From Planctomycetota bacterium (lineage in GTDB: Bacteria > Planctomycetota > Planctomycetia > Planctomycetales > Planctomycetaceae), in contig JAEZFD010000066.1 in the NCBI GenBank assembly GCA_023417655.1, positions 62,001 through 126,000 on the forward strand: a stretch of DNA of 64,000 nucleotides. The letters run 5' to 3'. This document shows positions 60,229 through 64,000 of the stretch, piece after piece. Both the position numbers and the translations under genes were made by a program. Within the stretch, counting starts at the first letter, position 1. Every line of letters begins with the position of its first letter. Under the pieces are notes generated by a model. The model made no database searches. It worked only from the letters and a program-made list of their open reading frames with translations, and was not told where the DNA came from.

Positions 60229-60271
60229 GCCGACAACCGCTGATCAGATGCGGCAGGAGCAAGGGGGAAGC

Positions 60272-60538
60272 ATGGCGGATCAGAATCCTTCTGAATCAGG
60301 TCACTCCCCCTGCCGACTTCAATTACAGGCGGGTGTGAAGTACGCCGTCTGCACCTGCGGTCAATCAGGCGAGTATCCTCTTTGCGACGGAACTCATCGA
60401 GGAACCGAGTTTCGTCCGTATAAGTTTATCCCTGACCAGAATCAGTCCGTCGCCCTCTGCAATTGTCGAAAGACAGCGACGTTTCCCTTTTGCGACGAAA
60501 CGCATTGCCGCGTGCAGCAGAGCGTCCCGAGGACCTGA
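60272..60538 (+). CDS. Two-motif CDGSH iron-sulfur protein
   Basis: This is an 88-residue protein with two CDGSH-type 2Fe-2S motifs. The first, CTCGQSGEYPLCDGTH, matches C-x-C-x2-S-x3-P-x-C-D-G-T-H exactly. The second, CNCRKTATFPFCDETH, has Gly replaced by Glu in the C-D-x-T-H stretch. The start at ATG 60272 follows AAGGGGGAAG; an upstream ATG at 60248 is in frame. It lies 43 bases after the cytochrome gene, so the two could form a small redox operon. The role is unknown; CDGSH proteins transfer clusters or electrons. Confidence 0.85.
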   Translation: MADQNPSESGHSPCRLQLQAGVKYAVCTCGQSGEYPLCDGTHRGTEFRPYKFIPDQNQSVALCNCRKTATFPFCDETHCRVQQSVPRT

Positions 60539-60628
60539 TCCTGCTCTATTTGGTGGAGTTTCCTGGCTTCAGGAGCGTTTCCGGCATTCAAAACATGTCG
60601 ACGCCATCGACACGTCCTGCCTCGACGC

Positions 60629-61789
60629 TCAGCTCGATTCTCCGACGGAAGCCATCTCTTCCACTTCGCGAGCAGGAGCCGGGGTCGCTTCTCGAACCGT
60701 TGGCATTGAGAGCGACACAAGCTGTGCCGGGGCCGCTTGGGGACGAGGTCGCTCTGGCGGCAATGGTTTGTCTTTGCCCGGTCCGAACAATGTGCGAGCC
60801 GCTGAGGTCCACAGCCCTGCGATGGTTCCGAAAGTGGCATTCACGGCAGTGGGCTCATAACCGCAGTGAACCATGCAGTCCTGACAGCGTTCGTTTCCGC
60901 TGGCCCGTCCATACGCATCCCAGTCGACGGTATCCATCAGTTCCTGAAATGTGTCGGCATAGCCGTCCTGCAGCAGGTAGCACGGTTTCTGCCACCCGAA
61001 CAGGTTGTAAGTCGGATTCCCCCAAGGGGTGCATTCCAGTTTCCAGTTCCCCTTCAGGAACTCCATGAACAACGGGGACTGATTGAACACCCACGACTTC
61101 TTCGGGGAACTGAGGATCCGTCGGAAGAGCCGCATCGTCTGATCACGGCTGAGGAAGTGTTCCTGATCCGGAGCTTTCTCATACTGATATCCCGGGGAGA
61201 GCATCATTCCTTCGACGCCCATTCCCATCAGGGTGTCGAACATTTCCCGGAGCTTCTCAGGTTCGCTGTTGTTGAACACAGTCGTGTTCGTTGTCACTCG
61301 AAAGCCAGCATCGACAGCTGCTTTGATGGCATCAATCGCGACGTCATAAATCCCTTCCCGACAGACAGCGAGATCATGTTCTTCTCGCGGGCCATCGAGA
61401 TGCACCGAGAATGAGAGATACTTCGATGGCTTGTATTTGTGCAGATGCTTCTTCAAAAGAATCGCGTTCGTACACAGATAAATGAACTTCTTCCGCTGAA
61501 CGAGCCCTTCGACAATCTTGTCCATCTCCGGATGCAGCAACGGCTCGCCGCCCGGGATCGAGACCATCGGGGCGCCGCATTCGTCGACTGCCTTCATACA
61601 GGCTTCGACAGAGAGATGCTGTTTCAGAATGGCTGCCGGATACTGGATCTTTCCACAGCCTGCACACGCCAGATTGCAACGGAACAGCGGTTCCAGCATC
61701 AGGACGAGGGGGTATCTCTTGCGGCCGCGCAGCTTTTGCTTCAAGACATACGAAGCAACGGTCCACATTTGTGATACGGGAACACCCAT
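60629..61789 (-). CDS. hpnH: Hopanoid biosynthesis radical SAM protein HpnH
   Basis: HpnH joins an adenosyl group to diploptene to make adenosylhopane, the first step towards extended hopanoids. From ATG 61789 the protein has 386 residues. The radical SAM cluster motif is CNLACAGC (Cys38, Cys42, Cys45), followed by GAPMVSIPGGEPLLHPEMDKIVEGLVQRKKFIYLCTNA, SFSVHLDGPREEHD and GVEGMMLSPGYQYEKAP, all typical of HpnH. The C-terminal CQDCMVHCGYEPTAV adds a cysteine-rich end. The last 50 residues are proline/alanine-rich. Squalene-hopene cyclase is not adjacent. An upstream reading to 61924 is unlikely. Confidence 0.93.
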   Translation of the reverse strand: MGVPVSQMWTVASYVLKQKLRGRKRYPLVLMLEPLFRCNLACAGCGKIQYPAAILKQHLSVEACMKAVDECGAPMVSIPGGEPLLHPEMDKIVEGLVQRKKFIYLCTNAILLKKHLHKYKPSKYLSFSVHLDGPREEHDLAVCREGIYDVAIDAIKAAVDAGFRVTTNTTVFNNSEPEKLREMFDTLMGMGVEGMMLSPGYQYEKAPDQEHFLSRDQTMRLFRRILSSPKKSWVFNQSPLFMEFLKGNWKLECTPWGNPTYNLFGWQKPCYLLQDGYADTFQELMDTVDWDAYGRASGNERCQDCMVHCGYEPTAVNATFGTIAGLWTSAARTLFGPGKDKPLPPERPRPQAAPAQLVSLSMPTVREATPAPAREVEEMASVGESS

Positions 61790-62050
61790 GGGGGCAAGGC
61801 TCCATCCTGTATTTCGATTGGCTGACAACAGCCGCTGAGGGCGCAAAATCATTCTGCGCGTAAGGTGCAATCTGCCAGTGTCATACCAGTTTCGGCAGAT
61901 TCTGTCAGTAGCGGTTTCCCCCAAAACCCCCGCTCTGCCGGAATTGCGAACTCAGGAGAACTAGGCAATCCAGATCAAAGTCGCACCTCTTCGACTCGCT
62001 CCGTCGAGCGATCTTCATGACGAATAACGGGGCTCAAGGATTGAAAGGAA

Positions 62051-62082
62051 ACGGCCCGACAGGAGAGTTCCTGCGGGGCCGT
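62051..62082 (-). terminator. Rho-independent terminator of the alkaline phosphatase gene
   Basis: On the minus strand ACGGCCCCGCAGGA (62082-62069) pairs, with one interior mismatch region, with TCCTGTCGGGCCGT (62064-62051), followed by TTCCTTTC. It lies about 30 bases after the phosphatase stop. Confidence 0.75.
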
Positions 62083-62111
62083 TCAGTTCTAATCCCGTAA
62101 CCGAGAGTCGA

Positions 62112-63770
62112 CTACTCGGCGGCTGCGGCCGCGTTCTTCGTCTGAATCAACACTTCCGGTTTGGTGAGGTGCAGATAGTGACCATGATCCGCGGTCACGA
62201 TCACGACCGTTTCGTCCCAGGAGCTATTCTTTTCAACCCAGTCGGTGACCGCCTTCACTGCGGCGTCTCCGCTGAGGACGGCCCCAATCGAGTTGTCGAT
62301 ATTGTTGTCATGGTTGGCCCAGTCGACGTCACCGGCCTCGACCATCAGCCAGAACGGCTTGGAATCGCGGTTCAGGTAATCAAGTGCCACAGTCGCCATC
62401 TCAGCGAGCGTAGGGTTCTCCTTGATGTCTTCTGGAGTGTACTTCTCAGCAGTCTTCCTGCGTCCGATGGTGGGATCGAACTTCCCATCCGCGGTCCGGA
62501 ATGGCAGATGACCTGATTTCACCCCGTAGAACCCGAAGAGGCGGTGACCGCCTGCAGCAGCTTCTTCTGCTTTTTCTTTCAGGCCCTCAACTCCGACAAC
62601 GCCTTCCGTTCGCAGCGAGACAACGTACTTGCCGCCGTTGCGGACGTCGATCTTCTGCTGATCTTCTTCAGTCAGGTAGGCATTGCCGGGGACAAAGTTG
62701 TCCCCTTGTTTTGCGTCTTTCGGTCGAGTGACCCCGAATCCGCACCCGAGCAGAACATCGACGCCCGGCAGTGGCTGATCAGGATGGCTGACACTCGGAA
62801 GCCCGAGCAGGTCGCGCGAAAGGTCCTGATAGTCGTCCCGGTGAACGTTATGAGAGTAAGCTGCTGAAGGGGTCGCATGGCTGATGGGAACGCTTGTCAC
62901 GACACCGACCTGATACCCCTTCTTCTGGGCGGAGTAGGCCACGGTTTCATGCTGCTTGCCGTGGATGTCGACATTGATCGACGCATTGTACGTCTTCACG
63001 CCTGAGGTCATGCTGGCCGCGGAACTTGCTGAGTCGGTATACGCCTGCTTGTAGGTCGGGACGGTCGACTTCGAAATCGGATATGGCAGGTCCGTGCAGA
63101 TTGACCAAGGCTCGGTACCGGCGACCTTAAAGGCATAGCCGCCCCGGAGCAGCTCATCAATTTTCAGGACTTTCTGAGTATTGACGTCGACATCGGCGTC
63201 GTCACACCAGGGAGTCGTGACCATCCAGCCGTACTCAGTCGTTCCCTTCGCATCGTAGTCCATCATGTGCAGCCCATTGCCGCGACCGGACGTGAAGGAG
63301 ACGTTCTGATTCTTGTAAATCGCTGCTTCCCAGGTGGTGAACCAGTCGGTTCCGTCAAACACAATCAGGATGATGTGCTTCTTGCCGGCCGCGAGTGCTG
63401 CCTTCTGGATGTCGAAAATGTTCGTTTGATCGCAGTAGGGAGCGTCGGGGTTCAGCGTGTGAGCCGGCACCTGTCCGAAGAGACGATTCAGTTCCTTTTC
63501 AGAGGCATAGGGACTGTTCTTCCCCCGGTAGGAATCCAAGGTGATCCCCGGCCCGGCGTTCTTCGTACCGAACGTGTAAATCGGGATCAGGCGATTGGAA
63601 TGCGACCCCCAGCCCATGTAGTTCTTTTCGTCTGGTCCCCAGAAGCCCCAGTCAGCGTGATTCTTTTCAATCGCCTGCGTCTGCAGATCGCGAACGGGGT
63701 CCGCCTGGACAGATGTCGGCAGGCAGGGGAGGCACATCGCAGCGGTCAGAAACCATTTTCGAAAAGTCAT
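62112..63770 (-). CDS. Exported alkaline phosphatase (PhoA superfamily)
   Basis: This is a 552-residue exported hydrolase starting at ATG 63770, with a signal peptide (RKWFLTAAMCLPCLPTSVQA-DPV). The nucleophile region YTDSASSAASMTSGVKT matches the DSAxxA block of alkaline phosphatases. Metal ligands lie in HIILIVFDGTDW, ATPSAAYSHNVHRDDY, WLMVEAGDVDWANHDNNID and VIVTADHGHYLHL. It scavenges phosphate from monoesters outside the cell. A frame reaching 63908 adds a polar tail before the signal peptide and is rejected as the start. There is no Pho regulator next to it. Confidence 0.92.
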   Translation of the reverse strand: MTFRKWFLTAAMCLPCLPTSVQADPVRDLQTQAIEKNHADWGFWGPDEKNYMGWGSHSNRLIPIYTFGTKNAGPGITLDSYRGKNSPYASEKELNRLFGQVPAHTLNPDAPYCDQTNIFDIQKAALAAGKKHIILIVFDGTDWFTTWEAAIYKNQNVSFTSGRGNGLHMMDYDAKGTTEYGWMVTTPWCDDADVDVNTQKVLKIDELLRGGYAFKVAGTEPWSICTDLPYPISKSTVPTYKQAYTDSASSAASMTSGVKTYNASINVDIHGKQHETVAYSAQKKGYQVGVVTSVPISHATPSAAYSHNVHRDDYQDLSRDLLGLPSVSHPDQPLPGVDVLLGCGFGVTRPKDAKQGDNFVPGNAYLTEEDQQKIDVRNGGKYVVSLRTEGVVGVEGLKEKAEEAAAGGHRLFGFYGVKSGHLPFRTADGKFDPTIGRRKTAEKYTPEDIKENPTLAEMATVALDYLNRDSKPFWLMVEAGDVDWANHDNNIDNSIGAVLSGDAAVKAVTDWVEKNSSWDETVVIVTADHGHYLHLTKPEVLIQTKNAAAAAE

Positions 63771-64000
63771 GCGATACTTTCTCACTGGTGGGGGATTCAG
63801 GAACAATCCAAAGCAGGTTGACTGGTTGGAGACGGTCCGAATGAAGATGGTCGGATGGGGGTCGTCCTGTTTCATCCGTTGGAATTCAGATGAATGCGGA
63901 CACTTCACAGGGGAACGGAACGTCAGTCACGTTCGAATGACGTTCCCAAAACCTCTCAAACTCGGGCCAGTTCTGCCCTGCTCACGACGTCCGCTCGACG
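63771..64000. other. Window edge, no gene recognised
   Basis: This is the upstream region of the alkaline phosphatase gene. No promoter, Pho-box-like direct repeat or further coding frame could be identified with confidence before the window ends. Confidence 0.3.

Overview
The window reads as chromosomal DNA of a planctomycete, most likely class Planctomycetia and close to Planctopirus (Planctomyces) limnophila. The evidence is the mix of families: a DUF1559 pseudopilin-like protein, DUF1570- and DUF1571-type secreted proteins, a YTV-like valine/tyrosine repeat protein, an Sm-like small protein behind a MoxR/DUF58/transglutaminase operon, LpxA, HpnH, and above all a complete planctomycete-type bacterial microcompartment (BMC) operon. 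The genus is an inference. No rRNA, tRNA, CRISPR array, insertion sequence or phage gene was seen.

Layout. 1-5.5 kb: secreted and envelope proteins, lpxA, a DUF1559 pseudopilin and a small lipoprotein. 5.7-12.4 kb (minus strand): a coupled pair of unknown proteins, ftsY, rhaB (rhamnulokinase), hisG and hisI. 13-18.4 kb (plus): an APS kinase, an HU-like protein, dnaA (without dnaN) and a secreted beta-propeller-like protein. 18.4-25.6 kb: a redoxin, a PQQ-type propeller protein, a DUF1802 protein, a methyltransferase, a membrane glycosyltransferase and an unusual peroxiredoxin-Ser/Thr kinase fusion. 26-33 kb: an orphan OmpR-type regulator, a TPR/proline-rich exported protein, a ferredoxin, a rhodanese, the YTV-like protein and an acetyl-xylan-esterase-like enzyme. 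33.3-40.3 kb (minus): a Tad pilus operon (tadV, tadE, cpaB, tadG, tadA, tadB, tadC) without recognisable secretin, TadZ or pilin. 41.4-48.3 kb (minus): ndk, carA and the MoxR-DUF58-transglutaminase-Sm-like operon. 48.5-57.3 kb (plus): the BMC operon. 57.5-64 kb: an anti-sigma/anti-anti-sigma pair, a cytochrome c'-like protein, a double CDGSH protein, hpnH and an alkaline phosphatase.

The BMC operon is the main system. It runs DeoR regulator, PduL phosphotransacylase, two hexameric shell proteins (BMC-H), an acetate-kinase homologue, EutN-type pentamer (BMC-P), a four-helix membrane protein, CoA-acylating aldehyde dehydrogenase, BMC-P, an unrecognised 253-residue protein, BMC-P, and a class II aldolase, and ends at a strong terminator. 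This matches the planctomycete BMC known to be needed for growth on L-fucose and L-rhamnose: the aldolase splits fuculose-1-P or rhamnulose-1-P into DHAP and L-lactaldehyde, the dehydrogenase makes lactyl-CoA, PduL makes lactyl-phosphate, and the kinase returns ATP and lactate. The rhamnulokinase 40 kb upstream would supply rhamnulose-1-P. Two components, the membrane protein and the 253-residue protein carrying a cargo-type amphipathic helix, have no assigned role and are the best candidates for new biology here, along with the peroxiredoxin-kinase fusion.
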